Positions 12,607 to 25,602 of a stretch of 64,000 nucleotides of DNA are shown in pieces (position 1 is the stretch's first letter; every line of letters starts with the position of its first letter). The notes beneath the pieces are model-generated. The model made no database searches and was not told the DNA's origin. It was given only the letters and a program-made list of their open reading frames with translations. The position numbers were made by a program, and so were the translations under genes. The stretch comes from Acanthornis magna (Eukaryota; Chordata; Aves; Passeriformes; Acanthizidae): positions 12,413,501-12,477,500 of the forward strand of contig JAWUZG010000084.1 of assembly GCA_036785705.1 (NCBI GenBank), read 5' to 3'.

Positions 12607-15600
12607 AACCTTGTAGTCCTCATAGGAAGTCATCAGGGCTATGAAATAATATTTTTTATTTTCCTCAAGATGCTGCTTCAGTGGAGAACTGACACTTCAT
12701 TCTGCCATTATTTTCCTAAATTTGTTTCTAACCTGGTTTTTCATGGAAGTAAAATTGTTTTTCAAGAAGCAAATACTATTCAGAGAGGCAGACTTCTGTT
12801 TTCAGTGGACAACTTTTCACAGTTATCCACAATTCCAAAGGCATTGAGAACATCACTCAAGCTGCTCAGAGATTTTTAATACCCCAGTTTTATGGAACAC
12901 ACAGCTATCAAGACAGGCTGAAAAACACACATACGCTATCCCATGGAAAAACCACTTCCTGCATGCAGAGGTAACATCCCGCACAGTATCACAAGGCATT
13001 TTGTAAACACAAGCTGATTACATCGCCCAGGGATGGTCATCTCAACTGTAAATTCATGAAAAAGGAAACCAAGACCCAGAAGGTTTAAGTAGCTCGGTTG
13101 CCAAGAAATTTGTGGTTAAAGACATTGCTTCTAGAAATCTTTACCAGGTAAAGATTTATGCTCTAATTACCATGCTCTAATTACTGGGCTGTGCTTTTGC
13201 AGGGATTCCCCCTTGAAGCACTGCTGCTTTAAAACCACTCTCCTGGCTATCTGCTGCAGACCACCCGGCTCCTCTCCGAATTTGGTTACTTTCATTGACT
13301 GTGGCAGTGTCAGCAGAGGCAGTTCATCTCTTTGTTCTGTATGGACAAGCAGGAAGGTCTCTTTTAGGGAACTGTCACATGTGACTTTGCTAGCTGCATG
13401 TGTACCACCACTGGTAGGAACACTTCTGTCCAGGAAATTTTGAGGTGAGCCACTTCACAAGCTGCCACTGCACGGGAACTTTGCCTAGAAAGCTGGAATT
13501 CAAAGCACTTTAAGGCCTTAACTGCCTCCTACAGATGAGCCATTTCCAAACACTTTTTACATAGCGCAGTGTAAGAGCAGTTCAGCTGGTGTGCAGAGGG
13601 ACGTGCATAGCTTATTTCATTACCTTCAGCCCAAATGTCTCAGCACAGCATATGTTGGGCCATTCTGAAAATTTGGGCTCTTGTCTGAAGACAGGTCAGC
13701 CTGCATCTGCTTACCCTTCAAATATTTCCCAGACATCTGGAATTTTTCAAAGAAAACTGGAAGGCAATTTGGCATGCAGCTCCAAATGTTTCTCAAAATC
13801 TTCCCCAGGAACCCTTAGCCGTACAGACCCTTGTGCTTCTGCCGTTCTGCATGTGCTGAAATAAGTGGAATTACACCACTGTGAGATAGAAGCAAGGGCA
13901 GGAAATGACCTCATGAGAGGCCCTTCTGGATAGCAATGGTGAGAATGAAGCTGTTAATCATTATACTGTGTGGTGATGAGACTCTGCTGCCAGGCTAATA
14001 AATACTCTGATCCAGCATGGTATGGATGCTTGTCCAGATGTGTTCTTGTCTGCAGAGGCAGCAGAGGGATTTCAAGGTCTGCAGTGGGTCTGCTGGGGAC
14101 TGAGGAATTATTAACAGTGTTAGCAATTTGAATAGTTAAATTGATGAGGGGCTTGGGGAAAATGTCAGTAAATTAGAAACCATTAGAGACATTTGAGAAG
14201 CATTAAGGTTGAGAATTTTGTTGAAGGACATGTTTATTACAGAGATGACTGAACCCTGTTAGAAATGAAAAGACATTTTGTAATATGACTTGACTGAAAG
14301 AACAAGGGCACAGATATGTCTGCAAGTACACACACACATTCGAGCACCCTGGCAAGCTTTAAAAGAGCCAAGTTTCAGGCAAACAAAATGAGAGCAAGAA
14401 TTTGAACAGGGTGGGCAGTTGAAACAGAAGCTTTTAACAGCTCCCTGATTTCTTGGATCAAGTATTGAATATGATAAAAAGGAAAGCAAAACAACATGAT
14501 TTTCTGTTTGATTCTTTCTCCTGCTGTTTTGTGAATGGAAGTGGAGAAGCACTGAAGAGGGGGGTAGGGGAGACAGGGGTCTGAAGAGGATGAGAAACAA
14601 AAAGACTTCTCAAGGCTTTCCACTTTCGTGCATGGAAAGTTTTAAATACTGTAAAATTAATTATTTTAGGAGAAATGCACTGTTGTATTGTCTAAATGTG
14701 CAGACAAAATACTTTTTTTTACCATAATCAGCAGAAATAATCCATCTCTAATGTTTTGTAACCTCTTGATTAGCCCAAAGTTAATTTGTTGCTTATCAGT
14801 CCAAAGCAAGGAGAGCATGAAATTAAGTTAGGGCCAAATCTTCATTTCCTTCCTTTGACAACTTCCTTTTGACATAAACAATCATTCTGTTGAATAATGA
14901 AGAAATTTAAAATAGATAACTTTCTGGTTTCTGCAGTTATAGAGTATTTCCATGTTATTCAACATGGCATTTTTCTTTGCTGCCTTTTATTTATCCCTTC
15001 CCCAAATCTCCTGAATGCTTCCTTAAATAGAGCAGGCCCAGTTTAGCTCTGGTGTAACTCTCTGGCTTTCCAACCTCCTTTCAAATACAAAATCAGAATT
15101 TTGGACTTATTTTCTACTAATACTAATAGATTAAATGATGTTGAAAGTAAATGTTTCTTCTCCAGTTTGATGACAAACCACAGTGGTCCAATGAGCAGCT
15201 TCTTTTAGTTTTGAAGGCTGAACTTTTCCTCCTCAAATTGTAATATTCCCCCACTATGGTCTACAGGAGTTTGTGCTGCTCTCCTGCATCAATATACAGC
15301 CTCACAGGCAGGGAGGCTGCACTTCTGAAACTGCCACATGGGGTCCTAAAGAGGCAGCCTGAAGCCACTGAGGAGTCATCAGCAGGGTTTTCCAGTGAGT
15401 ATCACTCTCCTTTGTCTCCCTTGGGGTTTGTGCCACTGGTGGAGTGCTCCTGCAGTGAAGGTCAGCCATGATGAACGGACCCTGGATGGGTTAAAGGTTG
15501 GAACATAACCTCATGTCTCCTAACAAGGTTTCCCTTCTCAAGAAATTCATGGCACATTTACGAACCTCCTTCCCTCTTCCGCCACCCTTTTTGCTTCTTA

Positions 15601-17641
15601 GGGAAGTGTATTTTAAAGGGACGTTGTTCAGAGATATTTCACTAGAAGTGAGTCACTCCACACACAGAGCTGCTGCATGTCCCTGTCTTATTAAAACAAT
15701 AAGGACTTTGCTCACTGAAAATGATGTTAACAAGGTCAGGCTTTGCAATGCAAAATATATCACAATCTTTCTTGCTCCTGTTGCCTTTTCTCCCTGTTTT
15801 CCCTACAATGTTAGTGGATTCTTCCATTCAAGAGACATTTTAAAAGGGCATTTTTTGGAGGCCATTTGGAATTGCCTTTCTTGATACACCTGATATCCCT
15901 ACTGAAATCTAATTTGCAGTATAGGGCTTAGTAATTTCATGCTAGAACAGCATAAAATGGAAGAATAACTCATCCAGAAGGAGAGGATTATGTAACAGTA
16001 GTGAAGGAGAATCAGCAGAGACAGGGAAGATCCTTTGCAAAGTTGCTGGTTCTGCAGTGCCATACACCTGCTAATTGGTTTCAAACGATGGGGAGACACA
16101 CTGCCAAAAAGCAGAAGGAAAGAGAGGGAGAAAAAAAGCTTGGTATTAATACAGCTCACCTAAATTCACTCAGACAAAAAGGTATATATTGCAACTGAAT
16201 AAAATCCACCTCTATTACTCAAGCTCAATCTCAAACACCTTGCTTCTATGGACAAGGTGTACTGGTGTACTTCAGCTGCTGAGAATGAAGAATGAGACAT
16301 TTGATGTGGGGATGTGCTCAGCCTGTTACAAGTCACACCAAACAGAAGTAGGAATTTGAGTGCTGAGAGAGCCGCGACACATCACAGAAAGGATTTGGTG
16401 TGAAAGTGTGCTGAGCTAATGGAAGCCGTGGACTCTGCCCCAGAAAGGACACTCATTAGCAAAGCAAAAGATTTGCTGACAGACACACTGAAGAAACTTT
16501 GAAGATTGATGAGCTGGAACTGGAAAGCTCATTAATTATTCCAACACATGGATATTCTAAACGTGCCACAGATCTCCACTGGAGAATAGGGTAGACAGCC
16601 CTACACAGCCTGCTTTGCTTGTCCTGCTATTGCAGTATGTGACAATGGGACTAATGTGAGAATAGCAATGACGCTCAGTGCTGGATAGAGCTATTATACA
16701 CTTTGGGGTAACATTACTTCATTAGAAATCAGGTGAGGCTTAAACAGTGCACAGAAATATATCATGTTTCAAAAGAGGCAAGTATTTAACAGTGATGAAA
16801 AGCCCATGGTAGGATTCTAGGCTGCCTCTTACCTTGAAAATACCCACAGTAGAGGCATGGAAAAAATATACTGCCAATCTAGGGTGCAAAACCATGGGCT
16901 CAGGCTGGAGAAAAACCAAGGATGAGAATTGCCATGGATAGGAGCAGGAGATGGATGGGAGAGCCAAAGGGAGAGGACTAGAGGAGCTCTGCTGCAAGAA
17001 TACTCCACTAGGTCTTTGTTCACTCTACCATTTATTAATGTAGTATGAATTCTCCTTGCTGCTGCTAATGTTATGGGGATTGCTGTTTTATCGATCTATG
17101 CGCTATGATTTCCCCATTTGTCTCCTAAATGGCTACTGTTATCTAAGAATCTCATGTACAATTCAGCTGGAATTGCTCTAACATGCAGAATGCTATGTCA
17201 TCTAAAAACGGGGTCACTTCACTGTTCATACCACCTCTCTGAACATTCATTCAGTAAATTTACCAAAAACATCAGTCCTACCTGGTGCCTTTCACCACTC
17301 TCTGTTAAATGCTTTCCTCTTTTTAAAAATTATATATTTCTGTGCACTGGTTAACTCTCAGCTAATTTCTAATTAAGTAATTTTACCCTGAAACTCTTAA
17401 TTTCCTTAAAACACCTTCTGATACTTTTTTTTCACAACATCTTGCAAGCAAGGGCCACCCAGCAGGAGCAGGCAGTTTCGAACCATGGAATAGTGACATC
17501 CATACTATGTCACACTTGGGCAGGCTGGAAGCTGTCAGAGCACAGCAATGTCCTGACACCTTGACCATGCTTTCTTCCCCTAACATAAAAAACCTCTCTG
17601 GTTAATAATTAAAAAAAAAAAAAAATGAAAACTTACAAAAT
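12607..17641. other. Intergenic DNA, nothing recognised
   Basis: 5 kb of AT-rich DNA. ORFs up to 128 codons occur but none has a recognisable domain, a plausible start context or exon-like splice signals. An uninterrupted A15 tract lies at 17611-17625, just before the coiled-coil pseudogene. Confidence 0.5.
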
Positions 17642-18210
17642 AAAAGATAGCACCTCAGAGAAACAGTAGCAGAGCTGGATATTGGAAATTGGAATTTACT
17701 GAAAGAAAGTGAAGTTTTGAAGGATGAGTTCAAACAACTGTAGGCCAGCGCAAAGTGTTTGAGGACATCAGTAAAAGACCTACACAGAAAACTGGATGAT
17801 GCCAGGGACACACTGAAAAACAAAGACAACAAAATCAAACAATTATAACTGCAGAGTAAAAATTTGAATTAAATCAATGAACAGCTGAAGGCAGAGATCA
17901 TGGAAATGTCCTGCCGTATTTTTCCATACTAAGATAATAAAATACAGCAAAAGATGGATATATTAGAAGCAAGAAATAGGTTTGAAAATAGGAAACCTTT
18001 GGAATGCTTGCAAATCACACTGGAATTGAAGGAGAAACTGTATGAGCAAGAAAAACTCAGAGCCTGCCTGTTAAGGAGTGTATTAGAAGAATTTTACAAG
18101 CTCAGGGAAGTTCAGAGGAATTGGATTCTGCAAGTGAAAGGACAATTCTAAGAATTAGCTGAGAAAGATGCACTTTTGGCAGCAGTGATAAGAACAGATC
18201 CTGGGCATTT
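17642..18210 (+). pseudogene. Pseudogene fragment of an unidentified coiled-coil protein
   Basis: One reading frame (codons starting at 17642, 17645 and so on) reads as highly charged heptad-like coiled coil for about 185 codons, interrupted only by nonsense codons: TAG 17648, TAG 17741, TAA 17846, TAA 17870, TAA 17930 and TAA 18149. There is no frameshift and no intron. Recognisable stretches include EVLKDEFKQL, KLDDARDTLKNKDNKIKQL, INEQLKAEIMEM and LELKEKLYEQEKLRACLL. An intronless stretch that keeps one frame but collects stops suggests a processed pseudogene, or one dead exon of a long coiled-coil (centrosomal or sperm-structure style) gene. The A15 tract lies on its 5' side, so it is not this copy's poly(A) tail. 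I could not name the parent gene. Confidence 0.65.
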
Positions 18211-18510
18211 GTCCCCTTACTGCATAAGCATGCTAAAGCCAAGCTTCTGGAGACTCTCTCTCTTTGCTTAAAACACAACGTTTCTTCTGTTACCTTAGGA
18301 ATATCTCAAAGGTTTTGCAACTAGTAACACTTTGCTTTGGACTTTTCTGTTACTATTTTATCAGTAACAACATTCCACTATGTTTAGTGGCAATATATTT
18401 CATAAACTGGTGCAAACCCCTATCCATATTTCAGCTTTAAAAATGGACTACTACCATCTTAGGAATAAAGGCTTTTCAGTGATGTCCACATCCACTTAGT
18501 AATTTTCCCT

Positions 18511-19093
18511 TGTACTGGTTCTGACTATGATAGAGTTAAATTTCTTCACAATAACTTGTGTGATGTTACATTTTAGATTTTCAATTAAAACAGGGCTGTT
18601 TTCATTGTCACTGAGCAGTGCTTACACAGTGTCAAGGCCTTTTCTGCTTTTCACACTTCCTCACCAGAGATGAGGCTGAAGATGCACAAGAAACTGGGAG
18701 GGGACACAGTTGCAACAGCTGACCCCAACTGACCCAGGGGATATCTCACACCACATGAGACCATGCTCAGCAATAAAACTGGGAGTGGGAGATGAAGGTT
18801 GGCATCAGCTACCATTTCTCAGGGCTGGGCATCAGTCAATTGGTGGTGAGCAAGTGTTTTCTTCTGGATCACTTTTTAAATTTGGTTTTGTTTATTGTGG
18901 GGATTTTCACCCTCCCTCTTAGTTGTTTGTACTTCTTCCCCCTATCCCGATTAAAAAAACAATTAAATTCCCTTTCTCTTGACCCACAAGCCTTCCCACT
19001 TTTACCCTTCTGATTCTACCCTTAGTCCTACTGGGGTAGAAGTGAACAAGCACGGTGTGTTGCTCAGCTGCCTACCAGGGTGAAACCACACCA
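18511..19093 (+). mobile_element. Second, older solo LTR of the same ERVL-type family
   Basis: This 583-bp unit follows the copy at 3611-4204 block by block (GATAGAGTTAA, CAAGGCCTTTTCTGCTT, AGCTGACCCCAACTGACC, and a terminal TGAAACCACACCA) but is more diverged. The TATA box has decayed to CAATAAAA. Flanking pentamers TCCCT (18506-18510) and TCCGT (19094-19098) fit a 5-bp target-site duplication with one mismatch, as expected for ERVL integration. No internal retroviral genes are present. Confidence 0.82.
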
Positions 19094-19098
19094 TCCGT

Positions 19099-22000
19099 TC
19101 TGTGCACTAATACATGAGTTCATGTGTTGTGTTTTTAGAAATCATGTTAACTTTAGGTTCTGAGCATAGGTTTGGTTTTTTTTTCAATTAGATTGTTTAA
19201 TGTGAATATATTTCATAGTAGATAGCTGCATATAGTAAAAACCCAACAGAGAACTCACTGCTTCAGGCAAAAGAGTAAAAAAATGCAGTTTGTGCTAATC
19301 TGACTGAAAGTGGGTATTTCATCCAGGATCCTGGAATCCACTTCCCTACTAGTCAGCTTCTAAGTTTTTTCGCTTACAGATCACGCTGCAGATTGCAGAA
19401 TATATATTTTCTCCAGACTTTGAGAAAGAGCATGGAGGAACTTAAAGATGTGGGAGGGTATGTTAGTTTAGGCTGGTCAAGAAGGGCTTTCATTAGTGGA
19501 CATTAATTCAGGCAGTGCATATTTACATTTCACTAAAAGTTTTTGTTTGTGCATCTAGATAAAATAGCCAGTGGAACTTTTAAAATATAAATAAATATAT
19601 ACATGTCATTTTTGTGGATGAAAAGTTAAATCCTAAAGACCAACATGGCAGCTGGCCAACTGGTAATCATGCTGAGCCTTCGAGTTATCCCTGACATTTA
19701 TGCACAAAGCAGGTAGACAATGCTTGCCAGGCAGAAGCTGGCAAACAGTTCACTGAACAAACAGGATAGAGGGGAATAAAATTCTGAGATGGTGAAGGGA
19801 AAGTTGTGATTCCAACACGTCATTTTCACTGTAGCTTGTAGTGGTGGCAGTGGAGAAAAATTTCAGAGATGAAAAGCCTAGAACAACCCCTTAATCTCTT
19901 CTGTGCCTGTCCTGTGTGACAAGCCACCCTTTGAAATCAGAAGAGATACAGTCTAGACGAGGGAAGTTTGAGCATAAAGAGATTGGGCAACACTCAGAGG
20001 TAAGATGAAGTCAGAACAAAGAATTTAAGATGTTGAACTGTGACTCACAGGAGCTAAATTTTCTTCCTGCATCCTTCCTCCTTTTCCTCTGGCAAGTCAC
20101 TTAATCTCTCCACATCTTGGTTCCCCAACTGAATAAAGAGGCAGTAATATTAAATAGTGTGTTTATTTCATACTTGAGAGCATTTTGTCTTGAGAGAGTT
20201 TTTTGTCTTAAACTAGAAAAATTTTACAGAACTGAAGGGGGGAATGATAAGGAAAAAGTTGAAAGAACAACATGGAGGGGGCAAAAAGGAGTTGTGGCAA
20301 AGGCTGAGAGTAGAAATCTCTTACTCTGGATCAACAAAATCAGTCAGAACAGCTTATGTACACGTAAAAATGGTTTAATCAGAGAAAATGTCTGGTACCA
20401 TTAGAACCCAATCTAACTAGAAACCTTTAAGTACTATTGTTATTGGATAATACCAATACTGAGATGTGAACTGCCCGTACAGAGGTGCCAAGGTAGTCTG
20501 AACTGTACTACCTGTTATTCACTAACAATTGCTCCTGTGCAATGCCAGACTGATGGTACCTGTGTCCTGTTGTCCCGGGCCACAGGGTGAGCTATAAGAA
20601 AAACAAATTTTCAGCAGGGTCAAAGTTAAAAAGGAAAAATGGTCACAAAGAAAGGGTTCCAGAAATATGTCCTGAGAAGAGACACAGAAGATTACTCTGC
20701 AGTGGGGTTGATAACTTTGTCACCCTCATTTTCAACAGATCTTCCCAACTAGCTTCAGCTGCTGTCTTGTATCCATAACACACATGAAATCTGAGGGTGG
20801 CTTACATAAAACTTCCAAGGTTTCCCTAGGAGCCCACAGCAGCATTACAGCTTGCAAATGTATTATACAGTATACAATTTTTACTTCACGTAATGTGTAA
20901 ATGTTTGGTGAATTCTGCACAGAGAGAAAACAGATCTTTCTCTGATTTTGAGAAACTATTTCAATAGCAGTATTTACAGGTCATACTAAAATCAGGGTTT
21001 TTTTCTGGTAAACCATGGATAAAGAACAAGAATGAAGAAAAATCACATATGCAGCACCATCCTTTCTACAGCTACCACACTTTATGAATGATGTATAAAG
21101 GTTCAGATAATCCTATGATGTTTCTGTCTTCCCCACCTTTATTTTAGGGGGGGAAAAAAGGAAAGAAAATTATGTGCTTGGTTTTCACATAAAAAAGAGA
21201 AGTTGTATTTTTAATTCACACATTTTTCGTGTTCAGAATGTAGCTGTAGGGCTGGATTCCTGCAGGGAAAATCTCTATAATTAGAGTCAGGTGACACCAC
21301 CTTCGTGTTGAAGGCACCAATATGTGCCAGGAAGTGCTACATGATGCTATAAGCAGCAGAAGGGAAGCCAAGCAAAAAGTGACTTGAAACAGGTATGTGA
21401 CCATATGTGTTATACAGATCTGTTATATCTGTGTGTCATACAAACTTTCACTTTCTTCACAGTTTATCAGAACTTTGGTTAAAACCACACTTAGAGCAGC
21501 AATCCATTGCTTCTAAATAACAATTTTCTTAATCTGAAAAATTTACATACAAAGATGATGAAAGGTAGTTTTTCTTATCTGCCTTATTTCATTACTTTTA
21601 CTGGCATTCATTCTTTCCAAGTGCATTCCTGCAGACAACTTGAGGTGTGCATGAGGCCTCTGGAGGGTTCATATGCATACACACTTCTGCAGTTATTCTA
21701 ACTAGAAGACTATTGTGTCTTAACCAGCCAGTGATGGATGGCAGAGCAGGCTGGTGCTGTGCTGCGCACTCAGCTTGGTGTGTGGCCAGTGCTGTGCTGC
21801 ACTTATCCCCTGGCCACGGGAGAACCCCAGCCTGCTGATGGGAATGAAGGGGCATGCTGGCAGCTCCCAGGTGGCACCAGTGATTACACCACCTGCACGT
21901 CCTGTAGCTTAAAACACTCTTCAATTTTTTCTGTCTTTTTCCATTCTTTCAGAAGATAGAAAGGAATGATGGACACATTCTCTAAATAATATTTTTTAAC

Positions 22001-25000
22001 ATTTCTTCCTGTAAAATACAGAATATATATTACATAATGCTGTAAGAGCTGAAGACCTTGATCAAAAGGACCTTTTGTCCTAAACATTCTGTCCATGGTC
22101 ACAGCTGACCCTGCCCTTGAGCATGCAGAATTGTTACACTCCACAGGTGCATTAATATTACCTTGTTTGGGAGTGGAGAGATCAAACCACTTACTGAGAT
22201 CATAGAGCTTATAGAAACTGAACCTAGATCTTCAACAAGTCTAAGAAGATGCCTATTTCTCTTGTGTTTAAAGCAATTAGCTTTAAACACAAGACAAATA
22301 CCTCATTAGAAGTCTTCCTTGCAGGGAGAAATTAATTTTCTTCTTCATTCACATACTTATGTGACTGAACACTACGGTGACACTTCATATGGTGACTTAA
22401 TAGTGAGTGAACAGAAGTAGGAGTTGGGAAATGCTTGAAATATTCAGCTACAGATGTTGATTCGTCTGGTCCTGATGTTTGAGAACACTCAAGCTGACTC
22501 ACTATCTAATTGCTTTACCTCAGCACTGTCTCTAGTACCATAACAACTTTGAAGTTGTTGGAAAAAAACATGCTAAAAAGCTAAAAAGCTAAAAAGCTGC
22601 TGAATGTGCTGCATTTTCAGAGGTGCTGCACTCCTGCAGCTCCTATTGACGTCCCCTAGGCTGAGATAAGGCAGCTCTGCAGAGAAGCAAAACTGCCGTC
22701 CCTCCCTGAACAGAATTCCAGACCCTCTTTGTACATCCATGCTGACTCAGAGGAGGCTGAGGATCTGCCCACAAAGAAACCAGAGCCGTACATATAAAAA
22801 TCTTCTCACTGCAGGCACTGAGTGTATTTCTGTGCAACTTGCCCTGTCCCCCACAACCTGTCATGATCAGCAAGAAATACTCTGGAGGAAAGATGGAAAC
22901 AGTAAATCAGGCTATTGAATTCTTTGAAAATAATCTTTTCCAAAGGGAATATAGGCTACAAACTTTTAAGAAGATGGGACTCGAGAGCTGAGAAGTGTAT
23001 CCAGCATGTCAATGTGGTAATGAAGTTAGTTCTGCACTGTTTGGAAAACAGCAAATTTCCTTGCCAGGTTTGTGATTAAACATCTAACAGAAAATAATGA
23101 TTTCCTTGCAGGCATTTAGGCACCAAATATAAAGACATAGGGGAAGAGCCCACCAGGGGAAGAACCTACTAAATATCACTACTGAAAGCCACTCTTACTG
23201 TAGAGTCCTCATAATATTCACTGTTAATTATAAAAACTAATATCTATAAAACTGAAATACCCAGTAGGAGAAAGTATGCCATTTAACATGCCGAAATCCT
23301 TTTACACACAGAAAATTGGTGCCTCTTCTGTAAAAAACAGCAGCTGGAAAGAGCACACTGATTTGCATGTATATCATGTGATCGAGGAGGATCAACAAAG
23401 CAACTAAATTACAAAGGAGAAAAACTATGCTTTGCTGGAAATATGAGTAAAGATTTCTACAATGAACTTGTGTAAGCAGAAGAGCAATATTTGCTTGCTT
23501 GGGGATGGAGTGGGAATGAAAGAATTCCTGACCAGAAATTCACTACTTAAAAATTAAGAAATCTGTACTACTTGTGCCTACACAAAATATTAGATCAAAT
23601 GGGAAATGTATGAACAAATTGACTATGGTTTGGAAGATAGCTGGGAAAAAATGGCTTATTAGAATTACTCTAAAATAACATTCCTTCCATTTTGAAGGAA
23701 GTTGTCACTTCTTCCTGTGTCATTTCCCTCTTATTTTTCATTGTTTTGTCCCTTCCATGTCTTAATTTATATTTTGGTGAGGAGAAAATTTGGTGAGCGG
23801 ACAAAAACAATCCCTTGATTTTTCTATGTATTTATTTTCTGAGAAGAAAAAAAACCTAAATAAATACATGAAAATTTGTACAGCACATGAACAGGATGCC
23901 TATAACATCTATTCACAGCCTCGCATGGTACTCGGTACAAATATGGACATCATAACTGAGAATGCTGCAAGTCCTCCTTTAGTGAAACTAGAATGCCAAA
24001 ATCTATGTTGCTTTTGTCCTTATTTTCAAATAATTACTTCTAACTTCTGTATTTTTTTAAAATGAGGCAGCAAGGAATCCTCCTGTTTGAAAAATAATCT
24101 GGATTAAAAAAGGATAAACTGATTAAATAAAAAATATGTGAAAATTTCATTTGCTAGACTTCTCTCTAAATAATATAGCAGCTAGTTTTTAAACAAACAA
24201 ACAAACAAACAAACACGATTTACTCAGTTACTGTGGGTAGGTATTTTTGCCAATCAAATATAACAGGTATACATTGTATAACAATACCAAGAGGAGTCGA
24301 GAGGATGCAACTCAATAAAAACAAACAGGTCACCACACTTAGACAAGAATAATGAACTGCAGAAACATAAGATGAGGAAGAACAAGTTAAATAATTGCAT
24401 GTCAGAAAGAGATTTGGATGTTAGCAATGTTAAACTACTGTAAAAAAGGCAAACCCTTATTGCAATTTATAGCCCATATTATCATCTACAAAATATTTAG
24501 CAATTCTTCAGCTCTTACTGAAGCTGCCTTCGGACAGCTGCACATCTGAGAAGGGATGGGACACAGCCAATTTTGGACACTTCATGGAAGGTATGGTCCT
24601 ACTGGGAAAAAACCAGAGGAATACAACAATAATTATCAGGCTTCATAAAAGTACACTTGTTAGAAAAGGATGAAGGAATTATAATAAGTGTCATCTGACA
24701 TTCCTCTGAATAGATGGACTTCAGGGAAAAGAAATCTAAGACGTAAAACAATTGCAGCTTTCAAACATATAAAAGGTAATTTCAATAAGAGGAACAAGCG
24801 ATTTTCTGTGTTTGCTGTGCACGGGACAGAGACATTCTACTCTTCTAACTGTTTGCTCATCTCTTTTGAAGTGCTGTCTGGAAATGGACATGCTACCAAA
24901 ATAACACTAAATACAGTTCGGCACTGTTACAATTTTCCTGGTGCATTAAAAATACACTTAAAAATACAATTTGGGGAAAGTATGGCAGAACTGGAGAAAA

Positions 25001-25359
25001 AGGAGAAAGTCTTCTCATGATTTTAGATTGCTCTCCTCCTCTGAAGCAGCTGGTGTCTGAAATTGTTTTCAAAGAACCTTCTCCTCACCTCTGTGCTGAA
25101 TGAACCTACGGAAAAACCTTGCACAAACTTGATTTGAAATGAAATAACTCCCGATTTGGAGTGAACTGTGTGATGAAGATGTAGTTATAAAATAAATAAT
25201 GATTCAGCTCTAACTTTCAATTTTGTCCTTATTAAGTTGCTCAACCAGGTGTTGAAGCCAATAGAATTTGCTTTTCCTCTGCTGGAAAGCTATTTTGAGT
25301 GCAGCATGACTGAAGAATAGCCACTTATTAGCTGCTCGGCAGTGCTCTCGGCTTTGCTG
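19099..25359. other. Long intergenic stretch, only small repeats
   Basis: 6 kb of AT-rich DNA with no supported gene. It contains three tandem GCTAAAAA units (22572-22598) and an AAAC tetranucleotide run (24191-24215). A TATA-like CATATAAAAA at about 22792-22801 with an upstream TGCTGACTCAG (22740-22750, AP-1/MAF-like) could be a promoter but no transcript evidence is visible. Confidence 0.5.
24191..24215. repeat. (AAAC)n microsatellite
   Basis: Six consecutive AAAC units, a simple tetranucleotide repeat. Confidence 0.9.
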
Positions 25360-25602
25360 CTAGAATCCCCCACAATTGCTCCAACAACGCTTTTGCCAAT
25401 ACTCATCTGGCTCAATCAGCAGCTCTAACACTGGAGCATGAAATTCTGCAGTGGTTGTGAGGGTGGTAAGCTGCCTGCTGTTTAACAGCTCTACTTCATG
25501 GTGCGGTGTCAGGAAGGAGGCAGCGCTGATTTTGATCTTCAGTCTGTATTTAATTGTTTCTCTCTTCAACTTTTCCTCTTCTAATCTCAGTGCGGGATCC
25601 AT
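25360..25602 (-). CDS. Candidate small ORF, 80 codons, unassigned
   Basis: An ATG-initiated frame on the - strand opening MDPALRLEEEKLKRETIKYR and ending at a TAG. The first third is charged and helix-like, the rest mixed and ending in a Trp/Cys-containing tail (YWQKRCWSNCGGF). Its balanced composition is more protein-like than most chance frames in this AT-rich neighbourhood. However, there is no splice partner, no recognised domain and no promoter I can point to. It may be an exon of an unannotated gene, a fossil, or conserved noncoding DNA read as an ORF. Confidence 0.2.
   Translation of the reverse strand: MDPALRLEEEKLKRETIKYRLKIKISAASFLTPHHEVELLNSRQLTTLTTTAEFHAPVLELLIEPDEYWQKRCWSNCGGF

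Noticed and set aside
17611..17625. A15 tract as poly(A) tail of the coiled-coil pseudogene
   Set aside because: It lies on the 5' side of the pseudogene's reading direction, so it cannot be that copy's tail.
22740..22801. AP-1/MAF-like site plus TATA-like box as a promoter
   Set aside because: Single short motifs in AT-rich DNA without a downstream exon or ORF are expected by chance.
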